Assembly: GCF_008728855.1 (NCBI RefSeq)
Contig: NZ_CP042906.1
Location: 5,237,001-5,301,000 of the forward strand
Direction: 5' to 3'
Origin: Hypericibacter terrae
Lineage (GTDB): Bacteria; Pseudomonadota; Alphaproteobacteria; Dongiales; Dongiaceae
DNA length: 64,000 nucleotides
In this document: positions 18,701 to 26,595 of the stretch, one piece after another
Position numbering within the stretch: position 1 is the stretch's first letter
Layout: every line of letters starts with the position of its first letter
The notes under the pieces: model-generated
Seen by the model: the letters and a program-made list of their open reading frames with translations, nothing else
What the model was told of the DNA's origin: nothing
Databases searched by the model: none
Made by a program: the position numbers and the translations under genes

Positions 18701-21271
18701 GACGGCCTGGGGCCATTCCGGATCGACCCGCCGGAGATATTCCAGGCCGACATGAATGGCCCGGTCCATGTCCCCCATCGTCACGCACAAATCGAGGAGC
18801 AACCGGGTCGCCGCGGCCAGGTCGATATTGTCGAGTGCGCGGGTCAACAGGGAGGCAAAGCGCCTCTCCGCCGACTCGAAGTCGCCGGTGAGAAACTCGC
18901 ACTCGGCCAGATTCAGCTCCAGATCGAAAGTCAGTCGGTAGAAGCGGGTCCATGCATCCGCCGGCAACAGGGCCCGGCCGGTGGACAGATAACGCAACGC
19001 CGAGCCGTAGGCCGTGCCCACCTTGGCGCGCTTGCCGGCCATGAGATTGAGGGCGGCGACCTTCCGGCGTTCCTCCGTCGAGTGGATCAGTTCCGCGCCG
19101 CGAACGAGCTGATTGACGATCTCGAAGATGCTGCCCTCGAGCTGTTCGGGCGCGGTTCGCGCGACGAGCAACCGGCCCATCAGGAGGTGGGTGGACGCCC
19201 GCTCGGCTTCCGGGATGCTCGCATATGCAGCCTCATGGATGCGGTCATGCAGGAACCGGTAGCTGCCATCCTGGCGGGAGACGAGATCGGCGCGGACGGC
19301 GGTCTCCAGCGCCGAATGGATTTCGGCCTCGGTCCCTTCCTGGACCATCGCGAGCGTCGCTGCGCGGGTGACGCTGCCCAGGCATGCCATCCGCCTCAGC
19401 GCCTCTTGGGTGGCCGGTGGAAGACGGCCCAGCTTCGAGGCCATCAGATCGGCGACGTTGTCGGTGAACCCCTTGGCGTGGATCCGCGCCAGATCCCAGG
19501 ACCAGCCCGCCATGCCCGTATCGAAGGCGAGCAGCCCTTCCTCGACGAGCTCCGTGAGGAAGTGGATCGCGAAGAAGGGATTCCCGCCGGTCCGTTCGAA
19601 GACCATCTCGGCCAGCGGGCGGATATGGTCCCGCCCCGTCCGCAAGGCATCGGCAATCAGTTCCTCGATATGCTCGGGCGAGAGCGAGCCGAGCCCGATC
19701 GGATGGATCTGCCTCCCCGCCTCGCGCACCGTCGCCAGCACCTCCATCAGGGGATGATCCGGGCCGACCTCGTTGTCGCGATAGGCGCCGACCAACAGGA
19801 GATGCCTGACGTCGGAATGGACCAGCAGATCGGCGAGCAGCTCGAGGGTCGCCGCGTCGAGCCACTGGAGGTCGTCGAGGAAGAGGGCAAGCGGATGTTC
19901 CGGTTGCGCGAAGACACCGAGAAACCGCCGGAACACCATCTGGAAACGGCTTTGCGCATCCTGCGGCGAGAGGTCGGGCACCGGCCCCTGTTCGCCGACG
20001 ATGAGAGCGAGCTCCGGGATCAGATTGACCATCAACTGGCCGTTGGGACCCAGCGCTTCCGTCAGCGCATCGCGCCAGCGGGCGAGTTCCGCGTCGCTTC
20101 GGCTGAGCAATTGGCGGATCAGGCTCTGGAACGCCTGCGCGAGCGTCGCATAGGGTATGCCGCGCTTATATTGATCGAACTTGCCGGCGGCAAAGAGACC
20201 CTGCGAGGGAACGAGCGCCCGGTGCAGCTCGTTGACCACCGACGACTTGCCGATACCGGAATATCCGGAGACCAGAACCAGTTCCGGCGCGGCGTTGCTG
20301 ACGACGCGATCGAAGGAGGCGAGCAAGGTCTCGACCTCGCGCGCCCTGCCATACAGCTTCTCGGGGATCAGCAGCCGATCGGGCGCATCCTGCTCGCCGA
20401 GAGCAAACGGGGCGATGCGCGCCTGCTGTTCCCATTCGGCAAGACAGTGCCGGAGATCCTTCTCGACGCCGATGGCGGTCTGATATCGCTCCTCGGCTGT
20501 CTTGGCGAGCAGCTTCATGACGATCTGGGAAACCGGGGAGGGAACGCTCCCCACGCGAGCGCCAGGCGCCTGCGGCTTTCGCGCGATATGGCAGTGGACC
20601 CATTCCATGGGTTCGGACGCGGTGAAAGGCAGCGCGCCGGTGAGCATCTGGTAGAGCGTGGCGCCGAACGAGTAGAGGTCGCTGCGCGAATCGATCGAGC
20701 GATTCATCCGCCCGGTCTGTTCGGGCGCCATATAGGCGAGCGTTCCGGCGATCGATTCGGGCGAGTCGGGCGCCTGTCGCTCGCGCGGCAGGCGCGAGGC
20801 GAGGCCGAATCCGGTGAGCCGCAACTGTCCGTCCGTGCAATTGACGAGGATGTTGGCCGGCTTGATGTCCTTGTGAACGAGCCCGCGCTGGTGGAGCTTG
20901 CCAAGAGCCATGGCGATGCCGATGGCGAGGCGAAGAAACCGTCCCACTTCCATGGGCGCGCCGAGCATCCGGTCGAGCGGCTCGCCGCCGGAGTCCTCGA
21001 GCAGCAGCATGATCTGGCCGCGTTCGCGAACGACCTCCACCGGTCGCACGGCCCACGCGCCGTCGAGTTCGTCCTTGAGCTCGCATTCATGGGCAAGGCG
21101 ATCGAGGAAGGCCGGAGTGGGATGCTCCGAGGCGGGAACGACAGCAAGGACGGTCGTGCCGTCGCCCTGGTCCGCCTCGCGCCAGGCTCTGCAGAGGACC
21201 CGCTCGCCATCTTCTCCCAACACCTGGAGTCGGCTCTCTCCAATGGCGTTCAGTTGAGAGATCGGGATCAA
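15701..21271 (-). CDS. Giant multidomain sensor kinase: Ser/Thr (pseudo)kinase - AAA ATPase - GAF - PAS - histidine kinase
   Basis: An 1856-residue signalling protein. Domains in order: protein-kinase fold (about 1-290, with VHKDIKPANILV near 135); AAA/STAND-type ATPase (Walker A GYSGIGKSS near 340, Walker B ALFLDDLQWLD near 467); a long helical repeat-like region (about 640-1300); GAF (about 1320-1475); PAS (about 1495-1620); HisKA with phospho-acceptor His in SIAHEINQP near 1642; and HATPase_c with NLIINAIEAM and GLGLGLSICRSI. No membrane segment is evident. In the first domain the DFG motif reads TGFG and no lysine is seen at the usual ATP-binding position (VLAVVP), so it may not phosphorylate. 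It faces two response regulators at 14449 and 15215, its likely partners. The domain layout is known in alphaproteobacteria, Burkholderiales and cyanobacteria. Confidence 0.92.
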   Translation of the reverse strand: MIPISQLNAIGESRLQVLGEDGERVLCRAWREADQGDGTTVLAVVPASEHPTPAFLDRLAHECELKDELDGAWAVRPVEVVRERGQIMLLLEDSGGEPLDRMLGAPMEVGRFLRLAIGIAMALGKLHQRGLVHKDIKPANILVNCTDGQLRLTGFGLASRLPRERQAPDSPESIAGTLAYMAPEQTGRMNRSIDSRSDLYSFGATLYQMLTGALPFTASEPMEWVHCHIARKPQAPGARVGSVPSPVSQIVMKLLAKTAEERYQTAIGVEKDLRHCLAEWEQQARIAPFALGEQDAPDRLLIPEKLYGRAREVETLLASFDRVVSNAAPELVLVSGYSGIGKSSVVNELHRALVPSQGLFAAGKFDQYKRGIPYATLAQAFQSLIRQLLSRSDAELARWRDALTEALGPNGQLMVNLIPELALIVGEQGPVPDLSPQDAQSRFQMVFRRFLGVFAQPEHPLALFLDDLQWLDAATLELLADLLVHSDVRHLLLVGAYRDNEVGPDHPLMEVLATVREAGRQIHPIGLGSLSPEHIEELIADALRTGRDHIRPLAEMVFERTGGNPFFAIHFLTELVEEGLLAFDTGMAGWSWDLARIHAKGFTDNVADLMASKLGRLPPATQEALRRMACLGSVTRAATLAMVQEGTEAEIHSALETAVRADLVSRQDGSYRFLHDRIHEAAYASIPEAERASTHLLMGRLLVARTAPEQLEGSIFEIVNQLVRGAELIHSTEERRKVAALNLMAGKRAKVGTAYGSALRYLSTGRALLPADAWTRFYRLTFDLELNLAECEFLTGDFESAERRFASLLTRALDNIDLAAATRLLLDLCVTMGDMDRAIHVGLEYLRRVDPEWPQAVTLGGARRDYDRLSERLRQLPIGRLLDLPLMTDPAQRATMDVLTALSSPTLFGGEALRQLVICRMAALCLEHGNSDGAPLAYVLLGSIQGMFFGDYQGGLRLARIGLDLVKKPGFERFRARVYSVFGVHVSNWTQPLDVARSYLRRAFDAAQESGDVSFAAFSCIDLITNLLAAGTPLSEVEREAEKNRAIVKALGFSIVRRGIAEQLAAVRMLRGQIPVTRSFGDAVLEADRHEELDSGAREGIGAADPSSGPDLRHRYAYAIAAIRELQARTFMQDCAGGIAAVERNPPLWTVPTQFERADYQFFEALSRAALCDSTTGDERRRHLDAAVEHHKQLMSWARNCPENFENRAALAGAEIARLEGRELDAERLYEQAIRSARERGFVQNEGLAYESAARFYAARGFEQIAQLYLRNARRCYLSWGAEGKVQQLDQLHPQLKEERGRGLTSTIGAPVENLDLATVIKVSQAVSGEIILDRLLDTLMRTAIEQAGAERGVLIVTSGTEQRIAVEATTSADTVTVQLRDDAATAARLPMSVLHYVLRTKDSVVLEDAGTQEPFSTDPYIRERQAHSILCLPLLNQAKLIGLLYLENNLTPSVFSPARIPVLKLLASQAAISLENTRLYRDLAEREAKIRRLVDANIIGIFLWGREGRITEANDAFLDIVGYDRNDLAAGRISWMDLTPLERQDGDAWLLRGRKMTGRLQPLESEYFRKDGGRVPVLLGAASFDQSGDQGVAFVLDLTERKQAEAEARESERRYREVQMQLAHANRVATMGQLTASIAHEINQPIGAAVTNAQAALRWLGREPPDLWQVQQALERIAKNGKQAGDVIHGLRALFKNAPPAPEGLDINAVVDEIVLLTHSEAVKNGVSVRTQFAESLPTIQGTPVQLQQVILNLIINAIEAMSDVDDGVRDLQISTERDASDGVLVTVQDSGPGLAPDALARVFEAFYTSKPTGLGLGLSICRSIIEAHGGRLWASTTATRGAMFQFTLPSGERS

Positions 21272-21504
21272 TCGTCGGGCTCCGTCGCCAGCCAGTCGCC
21301 GGTCATCTTGCCCAAACGGGAGAGCAATGTCTCTGCGCCTCGGCCGGCGAAGGTGCTGCTCAAACCGTCTTTTACCGCCGGGTTTCTCGAGCCTGACTCC
21401 GATGATGCTGCGCCGAGGGCAGGCGCGAACGGGCGCGGCGTTTGCCGGCGCCGGCAGCCTCGGGCGTCTCTATCTAATACATTGACATGCAACGTGAAAA
21501 TAAC

Positions 21505-21594
21505 TGGCGGACGGGGGGAGATTCGAACTCCCGATACCCTTGCGAGTATGCCGCATTTCGAGTGCGGTGCATTCAACCACTCTGCCACCCGTCC
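21505..21594 (-). tRNA. tRNA-Ser (anticodon CGA)
   Basis: Read on the minus strand, a 90-nt class II tRNA. The 7-bp acceptor stem GGACGGG (from 21594) pairs with CCCGTCC (21509-21515), followed by discriminator G and an encoded CCA (21507-21505). The anticodon stem CCGCA/TGCGG encloses the loop CTCGAAA, giving anticodon CGA, which reads serine UCG codons. The long variable arm and the T-loop TTCGAAT are present, as expected for serine tRNAs. No integrase or duplicated 3' end is nearby, so it is not an evident integration site here. Confidence 0.95.
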
Positions 21595-21783
21595 GTGGCG
21601 CCCGGTCAGGGCGGTTCCGATCCCTTGCCGGGCTGTTGCCGGCGGTCTTCGGAACGGCGCGGAACCTAGACCAAGCCGATAGCCCAGGGCAAGGGCGCTG
21701 GCCCCTCGCCCCCGCTCTCGCGATCTCCCGCCGCAGCTCTTTTAAGGCCGCCAGGTTTCGGGGCTCTTAAGACGATCGCCGCG

Positions 21784-23247
21784 TCAGAGTCGCGGTCGCC
21801 GTGCTGGGCTGTCCATCCAGGGCCGCGCGGCTTCGAGGGCCGCCGCCAGTTGGAAGACCCGTCGGTCGTCATAGCTGCGCGCCACGATCTGGATGCCGGT
21901 CGGCACGCCGTTGGCGCCGATCCCCGACGGCACCGCCAGAACCGGCAACCGGCCCAGCATGTTGAAGGGATGGGTCATGGCCCAGTCATAGTCGGCGTCG
22001 ATCTCATGGCCATCGACCGTCATCTTCTCCCAGGGCTTCTGGTCGGCCCGCACCGCATTCGTCGCCAGGGTCGGACAGAGGAAGGCGTGATGACGCTCGA
22101 TCATCGGGCCGAAGCTGTCATAGGCCTTGCCCATGACGCGCAGGGCGTCGGTGAATTTCTCGATCCCGGCCCGCCGCGCGCGGTCGGCATAGTAGAGCGT
22201 GTAGTCGCAGAGCAGATCGCCCTGCTTGTCGGCGATCTCGACTAGCCAGTGACCGAACAGATGATCGAGATAGTTCTGCGCGGCCAGCGAGATCTCATGA
22301 CCCCAGCCCAGATCGACCTCCTCGACCGTGGCGCCCAGCTCGCGCAGCAGCGCGACGATCGCGAGCAGATTGGCCTTCATGTCGGGCGCCACGACCCCGT
22401 CGCCGAGATGGGTCGCATAGGCGATGCGCCAGCCTTTGACGCCCGAGCCCGTCTTGCCTTCGGGAAAGACGGTCGGCAGCGTCACCTTCTGGCGCAGGGT
22501 GGCGATGTCGCGCGGATGATGGCCCGACATGACGTTCTGCAGCAGCGCGCAATCGCCGACATGGCGCGCCAGCGGTCCCTGATGGCCGAACATGTCGAGA
22601 TTCCACGGCGCCACCTCGGGATTGCGGCCATAGGGCGGCTTGAACCCGACGACGCCGCACATCGCCGCCGGCGCCCGGATCGAGCCGCCGATATCCGAGC
22701 CCGTCGCCAGCGTCGTGGTGCCGGCGGCCAGGCTTGCTCCCGTGCCGCCCGACGAGCCGGCCGTGGTGATCGCGCGATTCCAGGGATTGCGCGTCACGCC
22801 ATGCAGGCGCGAGTAGGTGACATAGGCGCTGGAGAATTCAGGTGTCGCGGTGCGCGCATGGATGATGGCGCCGGCCTTGATCAGCCGCTCGACGATCGGG
22901 TGGGTGTCGCGCGCGATATTGTCCTTGAGGGTCAGCGATCCGTTGGTCGTGCGCTTGCCGGCGATGTTCACCTCGTCCTTGACGGCGACGGTCAGCCCCT
23001 CGAGTTTGCGCAGCCGGCCGTCTTCACGCATGTAGCGCGCCTCCGCCAGCTTTGCCGCGGCCAGCGCCTCGTCGAAATAGCGATCGGTGAAGGCATTGAT
23101 CTCGCCTTCGACCTGCTCGGCGCGCGCGATCTGCGCCTTCAGGAGCTCGACCGGCGAAAGACGCCGGCTGCGAAAGGCGTCGAGCGCATCCAGCGCCGGG
23201 AGATAACAGAGGTCCAGGTCGTTCAATTCGTCACCTCGTCCCTTCAT
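21784..23247 (-). CDS. Amidase signature family hydrolase
   Basis: A roughly 487-residue amidase. The Ser-cisSer-Lys triad is visible: Lys in LTVAVKDEVNIAG, cis-Ser in TAGSSGGTGASLAAG, and the nucleophile in GSDIGGSIRAPAAMCGVVGFKP. The C-terminal part (FNMLGRLPVLAVPSG, GVPTGIQIVAR) is standard for the family, which cleaves amide bonds in small amides, amino-acid amides or Glu-tRNA (GatA). GatA is unlikely because gatB/gatC are absent. The ATG at 23247 has no ribosome site; a TTG at 23226 preceded by GAGGTG is a reasonable alternative. It is divergent from the putative Ntn-hydrolase at 23398 with about 150 bp between, so the two may share control. Confidence 0.88.
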   Translation of the reverse strand: MKGRGDELNDLDLCYLPALDALDAFRSRRLSPVELLKAQIARAEQVEGEINAFTDRYFDEALAAAKLAEARYMREDGRLRKLEGLTVAVKDEVNIAGKRTTNGSLTLKDNIARDTHPIVERLIKAGAIIHARTATPEFSSAYVTYSRLHGVTRNPWNRAITTAGSSGGTGASLAAGTTTLATGSDIGGSIRAPAAMCGVVGFKPPYGRNPEVAPWNLDMFGHQGPLARHVGDCALLQNVMSGHHPRDIATLRQKVTLPTVFPEGKTGSGVKGWRIAYATHLGDGVVAPDMKANLLAIVALLRELGATVEEVDLGWGHEISLAAQNYLDHLFGHWLVEIADKQGDLLCDYTLYYADRARRAGIEKFTDALRVMGKAYDSFGPMIERHHAFLCPTLATNAVRADQKPWEKMTVDGHEIDADYDWAMTHPFNMLGRLPVLAVPSGIGANGVPTGIQIVARSYDDRRVFQLAAALEAARPWMDSPARRPRL

Positions 23248-23397
23248 CGCAGCGAGGGCCACGGGTTTCCCCCGCGGCGAAATCCGAGCGCCCTGCCTAG
23301 CATAGGGAGAGCGTGGCCGGGAGAGCCCGACGACAGATTCGAGCTCCTGGCGCCTTATTGGTTGTTTCACCGGGATGGGCGCATTATCTCTCCCGCC

Positions 23398-24408
23398 ATG
23401 AACCTTTCCGCGAAACTGTCCAGCCTGCAGTCGCTGCCCGAGATTCCGATCATCGATCTGGGGCGGGGCGACATGGCCGAGCTCGCGCGGCGCGAGCGCC
23501 AGCGCGCCGCCGCCCTTCTCGGCGTCGGCCATGCGAGCTATCCGGGCTGGGCCCTCGCCTATGGCGACAAGCGCTCGCGGCGCTGGCTCGAGAAGCAGGC
23601 CAATCCTTACCTGCGCGAGATCGACGAGATCGCGGCGGAGCTGGGCGCCGCCGGCACGCATCTTCTCAACATCAGCTATGAATGGGCCTGCACCACCGGC
23701 GCCGATCGCGACCATGTTCGGGACGGTCCGCGCCTCCTGCGCGTGTTGGATTGGCCCCTGCCGGGCCTGGGCCGCCATGTCGTGGTGGCGCGCCAGCAGG
23801 GTGTCGCGGGTCCCTGGCTCAATGTGACCTGGCCCGGTTTCGTCGGCACGCTGACCGCGATGGCGCCGGGGCGATTTGCCGCGGCCTTCAACCAGCCGCC
23901 CTTGCGCCGACGCACCGGCCTGATGCTGGCCGACTGGCTGGTCGACCGGATCAATGTCGGCCGCAGCCGCGCACTGCCGCCCGCCCATCTCCTGCGCCAG
24001 GTGTTCGAACAGGCGCCCGATTTCGCGGCGGCCAAGACAATGATCGCCGAGACGCCGCTCTGCCTGCCGGCCTTCTTCGTCCTCTCCGGCACCAAGCCGC
24101 ATGAATCGGTGGTGATCGAGCGGCTCGAGAACCGGGTCTTCCTCCATGAAGCACCGGCCGCCGTTTCCAACCATTTCCTGGGCGCCCGCCTCAAGGGCAT
24201 GCCCCGCGGCAGCGAGACCGGGCCGCGGCGGCGCATGATGCTGGAGGCACTGGCAAGGGGGGCCCGCGACTTCGACTGGCTGCAGGCACCGATCCTGAAC
24301 AGCGAGACCCGGCTGGCGGTCGAGGCCAATGCCGCGACCGGCGAGCTGCTGGTCTGGGGCTTCGAGCCGGGCGGGCCCGCCACCCGGCAGTTGCGCCTCG
24401 CGGCCTAG
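23398..24408 (+). CDS. Putative N-terminal-nucleophile hydrolase, acid ceramidase/NAAA-like
   Basis: A 336-residue protein with no obvious signal peptide. The pattern ISYEWACTTGADRD (Cys98), followed by GPRLLRVLDWPLPGLG and then VTWPGFVGTLTAMAPGRFAA, parallels acid ceramidase and N-acylethanolamine amidase. Those enzymes have a nucleophilic Cys-Thr, an Arg-Asn-Leu-Asp segment and a FAGYVGVLTGM strand. They cleave themselves before the Cys and hydrolyse N-acyl amides. The assignment is from motif memory rather than alignment, so it is tentative. The ATG is placed where conserved-looking sequence begins. It is divergent from an amidase gene; both may deal with amide substrates. Confidence 0.55.
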   Translation: MNLSAKLSSLQSLPEIPIIDLGRGDMAELARRERQRAAALLGVGHASYPGWALAYGDKRSRRWLEKQANPYLREIDEIAAELGAAGTHLLNISYEWACTTGADRDHVRDGPRLLRVLDWPLPGLGRHVVVARQQGVAGPWLNVTWPGFVGTLTAMAPGRFAAAFNQPPLRRRTGLMLADWLVDRINVGRSRALPPAHLLRQVFEQAPDFAAAKTMIAETPLCLPAFFVLSGTKPHESVVIERLENRVFLHEAPAAVSNHFLGARLKGMPRGSETGPRRRMMLEALARGARDFDWLQAPILNSETRLAVEANAATGELLVWGFEPGGPATRQLRLAA

Positions 24409-24504
24409 GGCGTGGGCCCGGCGACCAAACGTCTCGGCGGCCCGAAAAGGGGCTAAAGGCCTTGCCGGACAGGGTTTCCCGCGAGGCCCGGGGGTTGAAT
24501 CAAG

Positions 24505-24532
24505 TTGACACCAAAACGGTTACCGCTATAGT
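24505..24532 (+). promoter_or_regulatory. Sigma70-type promoter of rplU-rpmA
   Basis: A perfect -35 hexamer TTGACA (24505-24510) and a -10 hexamer TATAGT (24527-24532) are separated by 16 bases. Transcription would start near 24540, giving a leader of about 60 bases before the rplU ATG at 24600. It is the cleanest housekeeping promoter in the window and fits a strongly expressed ribosomal protein operon. Confidence 0.8.
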
Positions 24533-24599
24533 CCCGCCCTCGCGTTCAGGCGGCTCTTCGGTCGACTGCGCTTCCATAACAAAATCAAGCGTTTAAGCC

Positions 24600-25139
24600 A
24601 TGTTCGCAGTGTTCAGGACCGGCGGCAAGCAGTACAAGGTCGCCAAGAACGACATCATCCGCGTCGAGACCGTTCCGGGCTCCAGCGGGGATTTCGTGCA
24701 ATTCAACGAAGTGCTGATGATCGGCGACGGCAGCCAGACGACCGTGGGCAAGCCCCTGGTTGCGGGCGCCAGCGTCGCCGCCACCTTGATCGACCAGATC
24801 AAGGCCGACAAGGTCATCATCTTCAAGAAGAAGCGCCGCCATAACTACCGGCGCAAGCGCGGTCATCGTCAGCCGCTGTCGCTCCTGCGTGTGGTCGACA
24901 TCCTGACCGACGGCAAGACGCTCGACGCCTCGGCGAAGGACGCCGCCAAGTCGGCGGCCCAGGCCAATGCCGAGAAGAGCAAAGCCTCGCACACCGCCCT
25001 GACCGCGACGACCGGTGCCAAGCGCAAGGCCGCCGTCAAGAAGCCGGCGGTGAAGGCAGCGCCCAAGGCCGCCGCGAAGTCGGCGGGCAAGAAGCCGGCG
25101 GCCAAGAAGAAGGCCGCCTCGAAGAAGAGCGAGGAGTAA
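24600..25139 (+). CDS. rplU: 50S ribosomal protein L21 with long Lys/Ala-rich tail
   Basis: The first ~100 residues are canonical bacterial L21: MFAVFRTGGKQYKV, then KADKVIIFKKKRRHNYRRKRGHRQ, the 23S rRNA-contacting surface. L21 is normally about 103 residues, but this protein has 179. The extra ~75 residues are rich in Lys and Ala, with repeats such as KKPAVKAAPKAAAK and KKPAAKKKAASKK, resembling histone H1-like tails. Such tails occur on L21 in several alphaproteobacteria and probably bind RNA. The gene leads rpmA by six bases and has its own strong promoter. Confidence 0.95.
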   Translation: MFAVFRTGGKQYKVAKNDIIRVETVPGSSGDFVQFNEVLMIGDGSQTTVGKPLVAGASVAATLIDQIKADKVIIFKKKRRHNYRRKRGHRQPLSLLRVVDILTDGKTLDASAKDAAKSAAQANAEKSKASHTALTATTGAKRKAAVKKPAVKAAPKAAAKSAGKKPAAKKKAASKKSEE

Positions 25140-25145
25140 CCAACC

Positions 25146-25403
25146 ATGGCTCACAAAAAAGCAGGCGGCAGCTCCCGCAACGGCCGCGATTCGGCCGGCA
25201 AGCGCCTCGGCGTGAAGAAGTATGGCGACGAGACGGTGCTCTCGGGCAACATCATCGTGCGCCAGCGCGGCACCACCTATCATCCCGGCGACAATGTCGG
25301 CATGGGGCGCGATCACACGATCTTCGCGACCAGCAACGGCCGGGTGCGCTTCAAGCGCGCCACCGGCGGCCGGACCCTCGTCTCGGTGGACCCGCAGAGC
25401 TGA
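25146..25403 (+). CDS. rpmA: 50S ribosomal protein L27
   Basis: An 85-residue L27, which reaches the peptidyl transferase centre with its N-terminus. It begins [20 protein letters not shown], the invariant family start, with no N-terminal extension of the kind processed in Firmicutes. [17 protein letters not shown] is also diagnostic. It sits six bases after rplU and is followed by a rho-independent terminator (25448-25483), so rplU-rpmA form a two-gene operon. Confidence 0.97.
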   Translation: MAHKKAGGSSRNGRDSAGKRLGVKKYGDETVLSGNIIVRQRGTTYHPGDNVGMGRDHTIFATSNGRVRFKRATGGRTLVSVDPQS

Positions 25404-25447
25404 CGTCATAACAAGACGCCGGCCCCAGGCCCAAGCAACGGAATAGG

Positions 25448-25483
25448 AAGGGGGAACGGCGTCGCCGTTCCCCCTTTTCCTTT
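25448..25483 (+). terminator. Rho-independent terminator after rpmA
   Basis: A perfect inverted repeat, AAGGGGGAACGGCG (25448-25461) and CGCCGTTCCCCCTT (25463-25476), around a single base, followed by TTCCTTT. As RNA this gives a stem of about 12 bp with a small loop and a U-rich tail. It separates the ribosomal protein operon from obgE, although some read-through is possible since the genes are adjacent in most relatives. Confidence 0.85.
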
Positions 25484-25500
25484 GTCCGCAAGTCCGAGCC

Positions 25501-26595
25501 ATGAAATTTCTCGACCAGTGCAAGATCTATCTGCGAAGCGGTGACGGCGGGGCCGGCGCCGTCAGCTTCCATCGCGAGAAATTCATCGAGTTCGGCGGAC
25601 CGGACGGCGGCGATGGCGGCCGCGGCGGGCATGTCATCGTCGAGGCGGTCCCCAACCTCAACACGCTGATCGATTTCCGCTACACGCAGCATTTCAAGGC
25701 GCCCAAGGGCGGCCATGGCATGGGCAAGAACCGCACCGGTGCCGGCGCGCCCGATCTCGTCATCAAGATGCCGGTCGGCACCGAGGTGCTCGACGAGGAC
25801 AAGGAGACGGTGCTGGTCGATCTGACCGAGCCCGGCCAGCGCGCCATCCTCTGCAAGGGCGGCGATGGCGGCTTCGGCAACCAGCATTACAAGACCTCGA
25901 CCAACCAGGCACCGCGCCGCGGCGATCCCGGCTGGCCCGGCGAGGAACGCTGGGTCTGGCTGCGCCTCAAGCTGATCGCCGACGCCGGGCTGGTGGGTCT
26001 GCCCAATGCCGGCAAATCGACCATGCTCGCCGCCACCAGCCGGGCCAGGCCCAAGATCGCCGACTATCCCTTCACCACGCTGCATCCCCAGCTGGGCGTG
26101 GTGGCGACCGACGGCTCGGAGTTCGTGCTGGCCGACATCCCCGGACTGATCGAGGGCGCCTCGGAAGGGGCCGGGCTCGGCACGCGCTTCCTCGGCCATG
26201 TCGAGCGCTGCGGCGTGCTGATCCATCTGGTGGACGGTACCTCCGACGATGTCGCGCGCGATTACCGCACCGTGCGTGAGGAGCTCGCGGTCTACGGCGG
26301 TGGCCTGGCCGAGAAGAAGGAGCTGGTCGCGCTCAACAAGATCGATGCGCTCGACGAGGCCGAGATCCAGTCCAAGGCGCGCAAGCTCGCGCGCGCCTCG
26401 GGCGGCAAGGTGTTCCGCGTCTCGGGCGCCGCCGGCAAGGGCGTGAAGGAGCTGATGCGCGCGGCCTTCGCCGAGGTGAAAGCCCGCCGTGCGGCCGAAG
26501 CCGAAGCCAAGGCCGCGAAGAAAGCCGAGATGGAAAACGTGGAGATCGTCGGCGCCGAAGCGGAGGATGCCGAAGCCAGGGATATCGACGAATGA
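25501..26595 (+). CDS. obgE: GTPase Obg/CgtA
   Basis: A 364-residue Obg GTPase involved in 50S subunit maturation and stress control. The glycine-rich OBG domain (about 1-158) is clear, e.g. [14 protein letters not shown] and [10 protein letters not shown]. The G domain follows with G1 [10 protein letters not shown]3 DIPGLIEGA and G4 NKID. The C-terminus is a short charged Ala/Glu tail rather than the OCT domain of some Gram-positive homologues. Its stop overlaps the proB start (ATGA), placing it in an obgE-proB-proA operon. Confidence 0.96.
   Translation: MKFLDQCKIYLRSGDGGAGAVSFHREKFIEFGGPDGGDGGRGGHVIVEAVPNLNTLIDFRYTQHFKAPKGGHGMGKNRTGAGAPDLVIKMPVGTEVLDEDKETVLVDLTEPGQRAILCKGGDGGFGNQHYKTSTNQAPRRGDPGWPGEERWVWLRLKLIADAGLVGLPNAGKSTMLAATSRARPKIADYPFTTLHPQLGVVATDGSEFVLADIPGLIEGASEGAGLGTRFLGHVERCGVLIHLVDGTSDDVARDYRTVREELAVYGGGLAEKKELVALNKIDALDEAEIQSKARKLARASGGKVFRVSGAAGKGVKELMRAAFAEVKARRAAEAEAKAAKKAEMENVEIVGAEAEDAEARDIDE

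Noticed and set aside
21505-21594. tRNA-Ser as an integration site for a genomic island.
   Set aside because: No integrase, no direct repeat of the tRNA 3' end, and neighbouring genes look chromosomal.
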